The notes under the pieces: generated by a model
What the model saw: the letters and a program-made list of their open reading frames with translations, nothing else
Told to the model about the DNA's origin: nothing
The model's database searches: none
Assembly: GCF_030269325.1 (NCBI RefSeq)
Contig: NZ_BSTD01000002.1
Span: 2,156,706-2,220,705 of the forward strand
DNA from: Amycolatopsis sp. NBRC 101858
GTDB taxonomy: Bacteria > Actinomycetota > Actinomycetes > Mycobacteriales > Pseudonocardiaceae
Direction: 5' to 3'
DNA length: 64,000 bases
Shown here: positions 1 through 7,708 of the stretch, piece after piece
Layout: each line of letters begins with the position of its first letter
How positions within the stretch are numbered: position 1 is the stretch's first letter
Position numbers and translations under genes: made by a program

Positions 1-2
1 TC

Positions 3-569
3 GCGCTCACCTTCGACGACGGGCCCGATCCGGCCGGCGCGCACGCCATCCTGGACACGCTTCGCAGCCGTCAGGTCCCGGCGACCTTCTTCCTCATCGG
101 CCGGGACATCGCCGCGCACCCCGAGCTCGCGCACGACATCGCCGCGGCGGGGCACGAAATCGGCAACCACAGCTTCAGCCACGAGCGGATGATCGGCGTG
201 ACGCCCGGCTGGGTGGCCGACGAGGTCGAGGCCACCGACGCCCTCATCCGGGCCGCCGGCTACCCCGGCGAGATCCTCTTCCGGCCCCCGAACGGCAAGA
301 AGCTCTTCGCCCTGCCCCACTACCTGGCCGAGCACCACCGCACCACGATCACCTGGGACGTCGAGCCGGACTCCGACGGCATCCCGGACACGGCCACCGT
401 CGAGCGCACCACGCTGGACCAGGTCCGGCCCGGCTCGATCGTGGTACTGCACGGCATGTACGCCTCGCGCGAGCAGACCCGGCAGGCGATCGGGCCGATC
501 GTCGACCGGCTCAAGCAGCGCGGCTACCGGTTCGTGACCGTGTCGCAGCTGCTGGCAGCCCGACACTGA
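3..569 (+). CDS. polysaccharide deacetylase (NodB domain), 5' end missing
   Basis: The reading frame is open from the left edge, so the N-terminus lies outside the window; about 188 residues are visible. All five NodB motifs of carbohydrate esterase family 4 can be read: TFDDGPD (catalytic base and metal Asp), NHSFSH (metal His pair), RPPNG, WDVEPDSDG and IVVLHG. The family removes acetyl groups from N-acetylglucosamine polymers such as peptidoglycan or chitin in a metal-dependent way, usually outside the cell. Whether a signal peptide precedes this part cannot be seen. Its last 59 bases overlap the 3' end of the convergent histidine kinase gene. The exact substrate is unknown. Confidence 0.93.
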   Translation, partial: ALTFDDGPDPAGAHAILDTLRSRQVPATFFLIGRDIAAHPELAHDIAAAGHEIGNHSFSHERMIGVTPGWVADEVEATDALIRAAGYPGEILFRPPNGKKLFALPHYLAEHHRTTITWDVEPDSDGIPDTATVERTTLDQVRPGSIVVLHGMYASREQTRQAIGPIVDRLKQRGYRFVTVSQLLAARH

Positions 570-1500
570 CGACCCACTCGCCGTCCCGCGGCCCGTGCGT
601 CAGCACTCCCCCGGCCGCCGCGGCCTGCTCCGCGAGCCCCGCCAGGCCGTAACCCCCGCCGGTGCGGGGAGTGCCCTTAAGCGGGTTGCGCGCGGTGATC
701 GTCACCCGGTCGCCGGCTTCGACGTCGTACCGGAGGCGGGCGCCGGGACCGTTGTGCCGCAGGGCGTTCACCGCCGTCTCCGCGACGAACCGCTCGGCCA
801 GCTCCCGCACCGGCCGCGGCAACGCGGGCAGCACCGGGTCGCGGTCGAGGACGAGGCCCGCGGTGCGCAGCCGGGCCAGCACCTCGGCGAGGTCGGGGGC
901 CCGGTCTTCGTCCTCCCGGAGGTCGTCGAGCGTGCGCCGGACCAGCGTGAGCGCGCCCCGGCCGGCGGCCAGGAGGGTGTCGAGGCGGGCGCGGTCGGCG
1001 TCGGTCAGGTCGCCGACCGCGCGCAGGGTCTCGGCCTGCACGAGCATCACGGCCGTGGTCTGGGCGAGCGTGTCGTGCAGCCGCCGGGCCGCGCGCTCGG
1101 CCCGGTCGGCGAGCGCGCGCCGGCGTTCGGCGCCGAGCAGCCAGGCGACCGCGCAGATCGTGATGGCCAGGAGCATGCCGTCGAACGGGCCCTTCACCGG
1201 GAACACGGCGGCGCCGACCACGAGCGCCGCCGCGGCCGCGAGCCCTCGCTGCGGCGTGCTGTAGAGCGCGAGCAGCACCGGCACGTACATCGTGTTGCGC
1301 GGCTGGTCGAGCAGCAGGTGCCCGGCCGTCGCGAGGGTGACGACCACCAGCACGAGGGCGGGCACGCGGCGCGACCAGAGCAGCGGGACCAGCTGGACGG
1401 CGCTGAGCAGCGCGGCGAGCCAGCCCTGGTGCGGGGTCCAGGCGCCGCCGGCGAAGAACACCGCCGCGGCCGCGGCCGTCGTGACGAGGGACTGGCGCAT
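511..1500 (-). CDS. two-component sensor histidine kinase, NarL/DesK type
   Basis: This is a 329-residue membrane sensor kinase. Residues 1-125 hold about four hydrophobic segments with no sizeable extracellular loop, which suggests sensing in or near the membrane. The HisKA_3 dimerisation helix carries the phospho-accepting His at about 142 (RRLHDTLAQ). The C-terminal ATPase domain has an N-box around Asn245 and a G-box GGGYGLAGL at 281-289. It is divergent from a LuxR-type response regulator (start 1607), its obvious partner. Start ATG at 1500; the spacer to the regulator carries a perfect 12-bp inverted repeat. The C-terminal 59 bases overlap the convergent deacetylase gene. The signal sensed is unknown. 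Confidence 0.93.
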   Translation of the reverse strand: MRQSLVTTAAAAAVFFAGGAWTPHQGWLAALLSAVQLVPLLWSRRVPALVLVVVTLATAGHLLLDQPRNTMYVPVLLALYSTPQRGLAAAAALVVGAAVFPVKGPFDGMLLAITICAVAWLLGAERRRALADRAERAARRLHDTLAQTTAVMLVQAETLRAVGDLTDADRARLDTLLAAGRGALTLVRRTLDDLREDEDRAPDLAEVLARLRTAGLVLDRDPVLPALPRPVRELAERFVAETAVNALRHNGPGARLRYDVEAGDRVTITARNPLKGTPRTGGGYGLAGLAEQAAAAGGVLTHGPRDGEWVVSVGLPAAATRSRTGSRAA

Positions 1501-1516
1501 GCGACCGACAGTAGAG

Positions 1517-1606
1517 TGAACCTTATTCTGGTTAGGCTGGCGCTACGGACTGCAAGTCGCGGGCCTGCGATGACTCTCGCGCCGGCCGACGGCTGAATAA
1601 GGTTCA
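1517..1606. promoter_or_regulatory. divergent control region with a perfect 12-bp inverted repeat
   Basis: TGAACCTTATTC at 1517-1528 is the exact reverse complement of GAATAAGGTTCA at 1595-1606. Each divergent gene therefore has the same element in the same orientation ahead of its start: 16 bases before the kinase ATG, and directly abutting the regulator ATG at 1607. The element contains a TAnnnT -10-like hexamer (TAAGGT). It could be a duplicated operator for the response regulator or a duplicated promoter core. Function is inferred. Confidence 0.5.
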
Positions 1607-2194
1607 ATGTCCGGCATGATCCGGGTCCAGGTCGTCGACGACCACGCGCTGGTGCGCGAGGGCATCGCCCTGATCCTGGGGGCGCAGCCGGACCTCGACG
1701 TCGTCGCGCAGTACGCGAGCGGGCCGGAGCTGCTCGCCTCCGCCGTCGAGGCCGACGTCGTCCTGCTCGACCTGTACCTGCCCGGCATGGACGGCCTCGA
1801 AGTCCTGCGCCGGCTGCCGACCCCGGCGCCGCGCGTGCTGATGCTGACCACGGTCGGCCGGCCCCGCGAGATCCGCGAAGCACTCGGCGCGGGCGCGGCC
1901 GGGTTCGTGCTGAAGGACTCCTCCGGCGACGAGCTCGCGGCCGCCGTCCGGGCCGCCCACCAGGGCGTGACCGCGCTGAGCCCGGCGGTGGCTGCCGCGC
2001 TGAGCGGTGGCGGCGCGCTGACCCCCCGCGAACGGGACGTGCTGGAGCTGCTGGGCGAGGGACTGTCCAACCGGGACATCGCGGCGCGGCTGCGGCTGGC
2101 CGAGCGGACGGTCAAGGCGCACGTCGGGAACGTGCTGGCCAAGCTGGGCGTCACGAGCCGCACGCAGGCGGCGCTCGTGGCGCGCGACCGGTGA
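1607..2194 (+). CDS. LuxR/NarL-family response regulator
   Basis: The protein has 195 residues: receiver domain about 5-120 and LuxR-type helix-turn-helix about 133-190. Acidic pocket residues are in QVVDDHALV, the phospho-acceptor Asp is about 55 (LLDLYLPGMDG), and the conserved Lys is in VLKDSS. The DNA-binding part reads LTPRERDVLELLGEGLSNRDIA. It should be phosphorylated by the divergent kinase and act on DNA. No Shine-Dalgarno precedes ATG 1607, which directly follows the inverted repeat; an in-frame ATG at 1616 would give MIRVQVVDD and is a reasonable alternative. The stop overlaps the next gene by four bases (GTGA), implying coupled translation with the phosphotransferase. Confidence 0.94.
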   Translation: MSGMIRVQVVDDHALVREGIALILGAQPDLDVVAQYASGPELLASAVEADVVLLDLYLPGMDGLEVLRRLPTPAPRVLMLTTVGRPREIREALGAGAAGFVLKDSSGDELAAAVRAAHQGVTALSPAVAAALSGGGALTPRERDVLELLGEGLSNRDIAARLRLAERTVKAHVGNVLAKLGVTSRTQAALVARDR

Positions 2195-3084
2195 TTTCGC
2201 CGTGGTGCGAGGAGCACCTGGGGAGCGTTCCGGTCGAGGTGCTGTTCGAACGGCAGTCCCTCTCCTCGGTGTACGGCCTGCGGCTGGCCGACGGGCGCGA
2301 AGTCGTGGTGAAGGCACGCGAAGACGACGGCCGGGCTGCGTCGTGCGTCGCCGCGCAGGATCGCTTGGCCGAACGCGGGTTTCCGTGCCCCCGGCCGATC
2401 ACCGGGGTGTCCGTCACCGGCGGGCCGGCCGTGCACGCCGAGGAGTACCGGCCCGGCGGTGCCGTCCTGCGCGGCGACTCGCCGGACATCGCCGAGCGCT
2501 GTGCGGCGGTGTTCGCGTGGCTGATGGCCGAGCTGGCCGACGTGGTCGTCACACCGCCGCTGCCGAACCCGCGCTGGGCACGGTGGGACCACCGGGATCC
2601 CGGGTTGTGGCCCGCGATCGGCTTCCTCGACGAGCGGGACCAGAGTGTCGTGCCGGAGTACGTCACCGAGGCGGCTTTCCGGGCCCGCAAGCGGTTGCTG
2701 GCCACCGACCTGCCGTGCGTGCTGGGCCATGCCGACTTCGAAGCCCAGAACCTCCGCTGGGACGAGGACATCCGGTCGGTGCACGACTGGGACAGCCTGG
2801 CGTGGCAGCCGGAAGCGGCTTTGGCCGGTGCGGCGAGCGGGGCGTTCGCCAGTGACTCGCCGCCGACGCTGGCCCCGATCGAGAGCTCCGAGGTCTTCCT
2901 GACGACCTACCAGGACCGCCGGGGCCGCCGGTTCACCGCGGAGGAACGGGAGATCGCCTGGGCCGCCAGTCTGTGGGCGGCCGCGCACAACGCGCGCTGG
3001 GAAGCGCTGCACGGCGATCCCCCGGTGTCCGGGGACGCCGTCCGCGCGCAGGCGGCCGAACGCCTTCGCCGCGCGAACGCCTGA
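2191..3084 (+). CDS. APH-family phosphotransferase
   Basis: A 297-residue protein of the aminoglycoside-phosphotransferase / choline-kinase fold. The Brenner motif HADFEAQN is at about 180-187 with catalytic Asp182, and the metal-binding DWD follows at about 199-201; Lys41 in the N-lobe (VVVKAR) is the likely ATP-contacting lysine. The substrate of this large family cannot be read from sequence: antibiotic, sugar, amino alcohol and protein kinases all occur. The GTG start overlaps the response regulator stop, so the two are translationally coupled, which is an unusual partner for a two-component regulator. A resistance or signalling role is possible but unproven. Confidence 0.85.
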   Translation: MISPWCEEHLGSVPVEVLFERQSLSSVYGLRLADGREVVVKAREDDGRAASCVAAQDRLAERGFPCPRPITGVSVTGGPAVHAEEYRPGGAVLRGDSPDIAERCAAVFAWLMAELADVVVTPPLPNPRWARWDHRDPGLWPAIGFLDERDQSVVPEYVTEAAFRARKRLLATDLPCVLGHADFEAQNLRWDEDIRSVHDWDSLAWQPEAALAGAASGAFASDSPPTLAPIESSEVFLTTYQDRRGRRFTAEEREIAWAASLWAAAHNARWEALHGDPPVSGDAVRAQAAERLRRANA

Positions 3085-3091
3085 CCGGGCT

Positions 3092-3108
3092 TGTACGGCC
3101 CGTGTACA
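3092..3108. promoter_or_regulatory. short inverted repeat upstream of the beta-helix gene
   Basis: TGTAC at 3092-3096 and GTACA at 3104-3108 are separated by seven bases and lie 24 bases before the next ATG. The repeat could be an operator, or a weak hairpin after the phosphotransferase gene. Confidence 0.25.
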
Positions 3109-3131
3109 GGCGCGGCTTACCGTCGCCCGCC

Positions 3132-4400
3132 ATGTCGAAGAAACTGCTTTCGCTGGGCGTGTTCGCCGTTCTCGCGGCCGGGGCCCTCACCGCCACCGAC
3201 GCCGCCGCGGCCACGAAGACCTACTACGTCGACCAGGCGCTCGGCAGCGACAGCGCGGCCGGGACGTCGCAGACCGCGCCGTGGAAGTCCCTCGCCAAGG
3301 TCGCCGCGACGACGCTGAACGCCGGTGACACCGTGCTGCTGCGCCGCGGCCGGACCTGGAGCGGCGGGCTGGCCGTGCGCGGCTCCGGCAGCGCGTCGGC
3401 GCCGGTGACGATCGGCGCGTACGGCGACGGCGCGCGCCCGATCGTGCAGGGCGACGAAGAAGCGTGTGTGAACCTGCCGGGGAACTACGTCCGGGTGCAG
3501 GACCTGCAGGTGGGGGTCGCGGCCGACGCGGGCCGCTGCTCCTGGGCGGGCGTCGAGGTCGGTGGTGACCACGACAAGGTGCTGTCGAACTACATCACCG
3601 GCGCCGGCGCGGGCGTCTACATCGCGCCGTCCGCCGACGGCACCGAGGTCACGCAGAACGACCTCGTCGACAACAACCACATGACCGTCGTGACGCCGGG
3701 CGGCAACGACGACTCCGGCGCGTTCGCGATCCTCGTGCAGGGCAACGGGTCCGACATCGGCTGGAACCGGATCAGCGGCTCGATCGCGGTGAGCGACGAC
3801 TTCGGCGGCCTCGACGGCGCCGCCGTGGAGATCTTCTACGGCTCGGGCAACGTCATCCACCACAACATCGCCGAGGACAACGAGTCCTTCACCGAGCTCG
3901 GCACCGACGCCGGCGACCCGGACGGCGTGTCCCGCGACAACGTCTACGAATACAACGCGGTCTTCGGCACGAAGACGCGCGGCGGGATCGTGACGCGCGG
4001 TGCCGAGGACGGCAACGGCCCGGTGACCGGCACGGTCTTCCGCAACAACTCCGTCCGGCTGGGCAACGCCGAATCCGAGGGCTTCGTCTGCTACGGCGGC
4101 TGCACGAACCAGACGCTGAAGCTGACGCAGAACGTCATCCAGTCCGCGATGAAGATCGGGTACGCCGACGACGGCTGGACCGCCACCGACCACAACGTCT
4201 TCTTCGGCGGCCAGCGGCAGTTCACGCCGGGCGCCACGGACAGGGTCGCCGACCCGAAGTTCACCTCGGCCACGAACCTCGTCCTCACCGCCGGCAGCCC
4301 GGCCATCGGCCTCGGCACGGCGAAGTACGCGGACGTCGACGTCGACGGGAACCCGGTCGGCACCCGGGTCGACGCGGGCGCCTACCAGTTCACGCCCTGA
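3132..4400 (+). CDS. secreted right-handed parallel beta-helix protein
   Basis: The protein has 422 residues. A Sec signal peptide covers about residues 1-28 (KK, hydrophobic core, AAAA end). The mature part starts TYYVDQALGSDSAAGT, the usual opening of pectate-lyase-like beta-helix proteins, and continues with Asn-rich turns (NNHMTVV, NVIHHNIAEDN, NVYEYNAVFG) typical of PbH1 coils. Such proteins bind or cleave polysaccharides outside the cell. I cannot identify catalytic residues, so lyase, hydrolase or binding functions all remain open. ATG 3132 is chosen because it starts the signal peptide; no strong ribosome-binding site precedes it. The 3' end overlaps the convergent TetR gene by 11 bases. 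Confidence 0.88.
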   Translation: MSKKLLSLGVFAVLAAGALTATDAAAATKTYYVDQALGSDSAAGTSQTAPWKSLAKVAATTLNAGDTVLLRRGRTWSGGLAVRGSGSASAPVTIGAYGDGARPIVQGDEEACVNLPGNYVRVQDLQVGVAADAGRCSWAGVEVGGDHDKVLSNYITGAGAGVYIAPSADGTEVTQNDLVDNNHMTVVTPGGNDDSGAFAILVQGNGSDIGWNRISGSIAVSDDFGGLDGAAVEIFYGSGNVIHHNIAEDNESFTELGTDAGDPDGVSRDNVYEYNAVFGTKTRGGIVTRGAEDGNGPVTGTVFRNNSVRLGNAESEGFVCYGGCTNQTLKLTQNVIQSAMKIGYADDGWTATDHNVFFGGQRQFTPGATDRVADPKFTSATNLVLTAGSPAIGLGTAKYADVDVDGNPVGTRVDAGAYQFTP

Positions 4401-5007
4401 CGTAGCGCGTCAGCATCGCGACCAGCTCGTTCTCCAGCTTCCCGGTGTCCACCGGCTCGTGGTCGGCCATGAGCTGGTGGATCACCAGCTCGACGGTCGT
4501 GACGATCAGCCGGGCCGCCGTCCCGGTGTCGGCGATCCGGACCTCGGGGTGGCCGTCCAGGAGCTCCCGCATGTAGGTGGTCAGGGACTGCTTCATCCGT
4601 TCGACCTTCTCCAGCAGCTCGTTCGTCTGCGGTGCCTGTTCCCGCAGCATCCGCAGCAGGCGGGGCTCGCCGAGGTGGGATTCGATCGCCCCGCGGACGA
4701 AGACGCGGAAGACCTCGTCGATCGGGCCGGGCAGCTGCTCCCCCCGGACCCGCTCGGCGATGGCCATGCCGTCGTCGAGGTGGCGGACGAGCAGTTCGCC
4801 GAGGATCGCGTCCTTGTTCGGGAAGTACTGGTACAGCGAGCCGATGGAGATCCCGGCGCGCTCGGCGATGCGGTTGGTGGTGCCCGCGGCGTAGCCGTGC
4901 TCGCCGAAAACGTGAGCAGCCGCCGTCAGGATCCGCTGCCGGGTCAGCTCGGCGCGGACCTGCCGGGGCTGTTTACGTGGCTGGATGCGGCGCTGGTCCG
5001 GCGTCAC
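4390..5007 (-). CDS. TetR-family regulator of the adjacent PPOX/reductase operon
   Basis: A 205-residue regulator with an N-terminal TetR helix-turn-helix (TRQRILTAAAHVFGEHG, then GISIGSLYQYFPNKDAIL) and a helical C-terminal ligand domain. GTG 5007 is preferred because GGGAG lies four bases upstream; an upstream TTG at 5046 would add 13 residues but has no such site. It is divergent from the operon beginning at 5075, and a TGAG-N6-CTCA repeat lies between them over the likely -10 of that operon. The simplest model is repression of its own gene and the operon until a hydrophobic ligand binds. Confidence 0.88.
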   Translation of the reverse strand: MTPDQRRIQPRKQPRQVRAELTRQRILTAAAHVFGEHGYAAGTTNRIAERAGISIGSLYQYFPNKDAILGELLVRHLDDGMAIAERVRGEQLPGPIDEVFRVFVRGAIESHLGEPRLLRMLREQAPQTNELLEKVERMKQSLTTYMRELLDGHPEVRIADTGTAARLIVTTVELVIHQLMADHEPVDTGKLENELVAMLTRYVRA

Positions 5008-5050
5008 GGCGCTCCCTTCCGCGCGGCTCGAAAGCGAGTAGCGCAAGACC

Positions 5051-5068
5051 TGAGTATTTGCTCATAAT
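5051..5068 (+). promoter_or_regulatory. operator overlapping the -10 of a leaderless promoter
   Basis: TGAG (5051-5054) and CTCA (5061-5064) form a six-spaced inverted repeat. CATAAT at 5063-5068 is a good -10 hexamer and lies six bases before ATG 5075. This predicts a leaderless mRNA for the PPOX gene, with the repeat positioned for TetR repression. Confidence 0.5.
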
Positions 5069-5074
5069 TGTGCC

Positions 5075-5713
5075 ATGACCAGCACAAACACGCTGAGCAC
5101 CCGGTACCGGCGGGTGTCCATGGCCGAAGTGCGGAGCAAGCTGGGCGCGCCCGAGGCGATGATCGAGGGCAAGAAGCTCGATCACGTCGACAAGCACGCC
5201 CGCCGGTTCATCGCGCACGCGCCGTTCCTCGCGCTGGCGACCGCCGACGCCGCGGGCCGCATGGACTGCTCGCCCCGCGGCGACTACCCGGGCTTCGTGA
5301 AGGTCCTCGACGAGCACACGGTCGCGCTGCCCGACCGGCCCGGCAACAAGATCGCCGACTCGTTCCGCAACATCGCCGAGAACGACGGCGTCGGCCTGCT
5401 GTTCCTCGTCCCCGGCGTGCGGGAAGTCCTGCGCGTCAACGGAAGCGCGTACGTCACCGACGACCCGGACGTGCTCGCCCGGATGCGCACCGAGGCCAAG
5501 GCGCCGATCTTCGCCATCATCGTCGAGGTCGCCGAGGCGTACTTCCACTGCGGCCGCGCGCTGCTGCGGTCGCGGCTGTGGGACCCGGCGAGCCAGGCGC
5601 TCGCGGACGAGCTGCCGTCGGCCGGCGAGATCGTCACCGACCAGCTGGGCGTGGCCGTCGACCCGGCGGTGTTCGAACAGCTCCTCGAAGACAGCTACCG
5701 GAAGTTGTACTGA
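5075..5713 (+). CDS. pyridoxamine-5'-phosphate-oxidase-like FMN protein (MSMEG_1061-type)
   Basis: The 212-residue protein has the split beta-barrel pattern of the PPOX/flavin-reductase superfamily: FLALATADAAGRMDCSPRGDYPG, then LPDRPGNKIADSFRNI, then GLLFLVPG. The residue spacing fits the group named after MSMEG_1061. These proteins bind FMN (or F420 in relatives) and reduce or oxidise small molecules; they are not true vitamin B6 enzymes. It is the first gene of an operon with a PDR-type reductase (two-base gap) and a SIP-family flavoprotein, so a shared redox task is likely. ATG 5075 probably begins a leaderless transcript. The substrate is unknown. Confidence 0.85.
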   Translation: MTSTNTLSTRYRRVSMAEVRSKLGAPEAMIEGKKLDHVDKHARRFIAHAPFLALATADAAGRMDCSPRGDYPGFVKVLDEHTVALPDRPGNKIADSFRNIAENDGVGLLFLVPGVREVLRVNGSAYVTDDPDVLARMRTEAKAPIFAIIVEVAEAYFHCGRALLRSRLWDPASQALADELPSAGEIVTDQLGVAVDPAVFEQLLEDSYRKLY

Positions 5714-5715
5714 CC

Positions 5716-6600
5716 ATGCAGAAAACGATCTTGGAGCGGGTCGAGCGCGTCGCCGACGACGTCGTCTCGCTGGTGCTTCGCGGTGACGAAGGGCCCTTGG
5801 AAGCGTGGGAGCCGGGAGCGCACGTCGACCTGGCGCTGCCGAACTGGCTGACGCGGCAGTACTCGCTGTGCGGTGACCCCGGCGACCTTTCGGCGTACCG
5901 GATCGCGGTCCGGCTCGACCCGCTGAGCCGGGGTGGCTCGGAGTACATCCACTGGTACCTCAACCCGGGACGGACGCTGGAGGTTTCCTCGCCGCGCAAC
6001 CACTTCCCGCTCGTTCCCGCACCGGAATACCTGTTCCTGGCGGGCGGGATCGGGATCACGCCGATCGTGCCGATGCTGCGGGCGGCCGTGTCCGCCGGGG
6101 CCGCCGCTTCGCTCGTCTACGTGGGACGGTCGGCTTCGACCATGCCGTTCGCGGCGGAACTCGCTGCCACGTATGGCGACCGCGTCTCGCTGTTCTCCCG
6201 AGGCCGGCCGGATCTCGCTTCGTTCGCGGAGTTCGCGGGTGAGGTCTACTGCTGCGGACCCGCGTCGATGCTCGCCGCGGCCGAAGCGGTGTTCCCGCGG
6301 GTGCACGCCGAACGGTTCCAGCCGACCGCGCGGGTCTTCGGGCCCGACACCGCGTTCGAGGTGGTCTGCGCGCGGTCCGGGGCGACGATCCAGGTCCCGG
6401 CCGACGAATCCCTGCTCGACGTGCTGAACCACGCCGGGCGGCCGGTGCCGTCGGGGTGCCGCGAAGGCGTCTGCGGGAGCTGCGAACTGTCGGTGCTCGA
6501 CGGCGAACCCGAGCACCGCGACGACATCGGCGCACCGGCGGGGCGCATGTACGCGTGCGTGTCGCGGGCGGTGTCGCCGCGGCTCGTGCTGGACGTCTGA
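5716..6600 (+). CDS. PDR/VanB-family oxidoreductase (flavin, NAD(P)H, 2Fe-2S)
   Basis: A 294-residue phthalate-dioxygenase-reductase type protein. The flavin-binding RQYS motif is at 47-50, the nucleotide-binding stretch AGGIGITPIVPML at about 109-121, and a C-terminal plant-type ferredoxin domain has ligands Cys248, Cys253, Cys256 (CREGVCGSC) and Cys281. It moves electrons from NAD(P)H through flavin and the iron-sulphur cluster to an oxygenase. No Rieske oxygenase lies beside it, so its partner is elsewhere or is the upstream PPOX protein. The ATG is two bases after the PPOX stop; the stop overlaps the next gene by one base. Confidence 0.92.
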   Translation: MQKTILERVERVADDVVSLVLRGDEGPLEAWEPGAHVDLALPNWLTRQYSLCGDPGDLSAYRIAVRLDPLSRGGSEYIHWYLNPGRTLEVSSPRNHFPLVPAPEYLFLAGGIGITPIVPMLRAAVSAGAAASLVYVGRSASTMPFAAELAATYGDRVSLFSRGRPDLASFAEFAGEVYCCGPASMLAAAEAVFPRVHAERFQPTARVFGPDTAFEVVCARSGATIQVPADESLLDVLNHAGRPVPSGCREGVCGSCELSVLDGEPEHRDDIGAPAGRMYACVSRAVSPRLVLDV

Positions 6601-7394
6601 TGATCCCGAAGGTGCGGCGCCCGGCGTCCCGGCGGATGATCACGCTCGAAGTCCTGGCGAACACCGCGCCCAGCCCGGCGTTCCGGACGATCACGCTCGG
6701 CGGGCCGTCGGTGGCGGACCTCGAGGTGGCGGGCGACGACCAGGCCGTGCGGCTGTTCTTCCCGCGGGTGGGCCAGGAGGGGCTGCGGATGCCGACCCTG
6801 GACAACGAGGGCTGGATGGCCGAGGTGCTGCTGCTGCCGAAGTCGCGCCGGCCCTGGGTGCGCAACTACACGATCCGGCGAGCGCGTCCCGGGGAGATCG
6901 ACATCGAGTTCGCGCTGCACGACGGCGACGCGCCGGCGGCCGCGTGGGCCCGGCGGGCGCGTCCCGGCGATCCGGCGGGCATCTTCGACCTGGGCGTGAG
7001 CTACCTGCCGCCGCCCGGGGTGGCGTGGCAGCTGCTGGCCGGAGACGAGAGCGCGGTGCCGGCGATCCTGGCGATCCTCGAGAGCGCCGCCGACGATCTG
7101 GTGGCCGAGGTGTTCCTGGAGGTGCCGTCGGCCGCGGACGTCCGGGAGGTCTCGACGCCGCCGGGGGTGCGGATGCACTGGCTGCCGCGGCTCCGCCCGG
7201 ATCGCCCGGGGGTGCTGGCGCTGGAGACGGTCCGCGCGGCCGACCTGCCACCGGGGCGGGCGTACGCGTGGGTGGCCGGCGAGGCCGCGCTGGCGACCGG
7301 GGTCCGCCGTCACCTGGTGCGGGACCGAGGCTGGGCGAAGCCCGACATCGCGTTCCTGGGCTACTGGCGCCACGGCCGAGCAGCTCCAGGCTGA
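6600..7394 (+). CDS. siderophore-interacting protein family flavin reductase
   Basis: The 264-residue protein has a SIP FAD-binding barrel in the first half (FRTITLGG, then RNYTIRRAR as the flavin-binding motif, then EFALHDG) and a SIP nucleotide-binding domain in the second half (LLAGDESAVPAILAILE; WVAGEAALATGVRRHL). The family reduces ferric siderophores to release iron in the cytoplasm. ATG 6600 shares a base with the preceding stop, so it is coupled to the PDR reductase. With no siderophore genes nearby, a more general flavin-reductase role in this operon is possible. A 21-bp palindromic array follows the stop. Confidence 0.88.
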   Translation: MIPKVRRPASRRMITLEVLANTAPSPAFRTITLGGPSVADLEVAGDDQAVRLFFPRVGQEGLRMPTLDNEGWMAEVLLLPKSRRPWVRNYTIRRARPGEIDIEFALHDGDAPAAAWARRARPGDPAGIFDLGVSYLPPPGVAWQLLAGDESAVPAILAILESAADDLVAEVFLEVPSAADVREVSTPPGVRMHWLPRLRPDRPGVLALETVRAADLPPGRAYAWVAGEAALATGVRRHLVRDRGWAKPDIAFLGYWRHGRAAPG

Positions 7395-7411
7395 CGCCGA
7401 CGGACGACACA

Positions 7412-7537
7412 CGTACCGGAACGGTCGGCTCACGTACCCGAAGAGTCGGCTCGCGTACCTGGAGAGTCGGCTCGCGAGCCGACCGGCTGGGTACGCGAGT
7501 CGGCCGTCCAGGTACGCGAGCCGACCCTCTGGGTACG
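7412..7537. repeat. array of six 21-bp units: three forward then three inverted
   Basis: Six contiguous units of exactly 21 bp start at 7412, 7433, 7454, 7475, 7496 and 7517. The first three read CGTACC...GTCGGCTCg/a; the last three are their reverse complement, CGAG(c/t)CG...GGTACG. The centre GGCTCGCGAGCC (7469-7480) is a perfect palindrome, so the 126 bp form one long imperfect inverted repeat with no loop. It fills the gap between the SIP gene and the AraC gene (7395-7708, otherwise empty except for the AraC ribosome-binding site). Candidate functions are a transcription terminator, a protein-binding array or a small mobile repeat; none is established here. Confidence 0.85.
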
Positions 7538-7708
7538 TGGGGTGGCTGTCCGGGCGAGTGCGCAGGCGGTCGCTGCCAGGGCGAATCCGCGGACCGCGCC
7601 GAGCCCGGCGAACACCACGGGGCTCAAGCGAGACTCCAGCGCAGACGTCCGGCCCACGGGCCGGGTTCGCGTACCATCACGAGCAGCCTCGACGTCGAGG
7701 AGGCAGGC

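Noticed and set aside
7412..7537. CRISPR array
   Set aside because: Units are contiguous with no variable spacers, half are inverted, and no cas gene is present.
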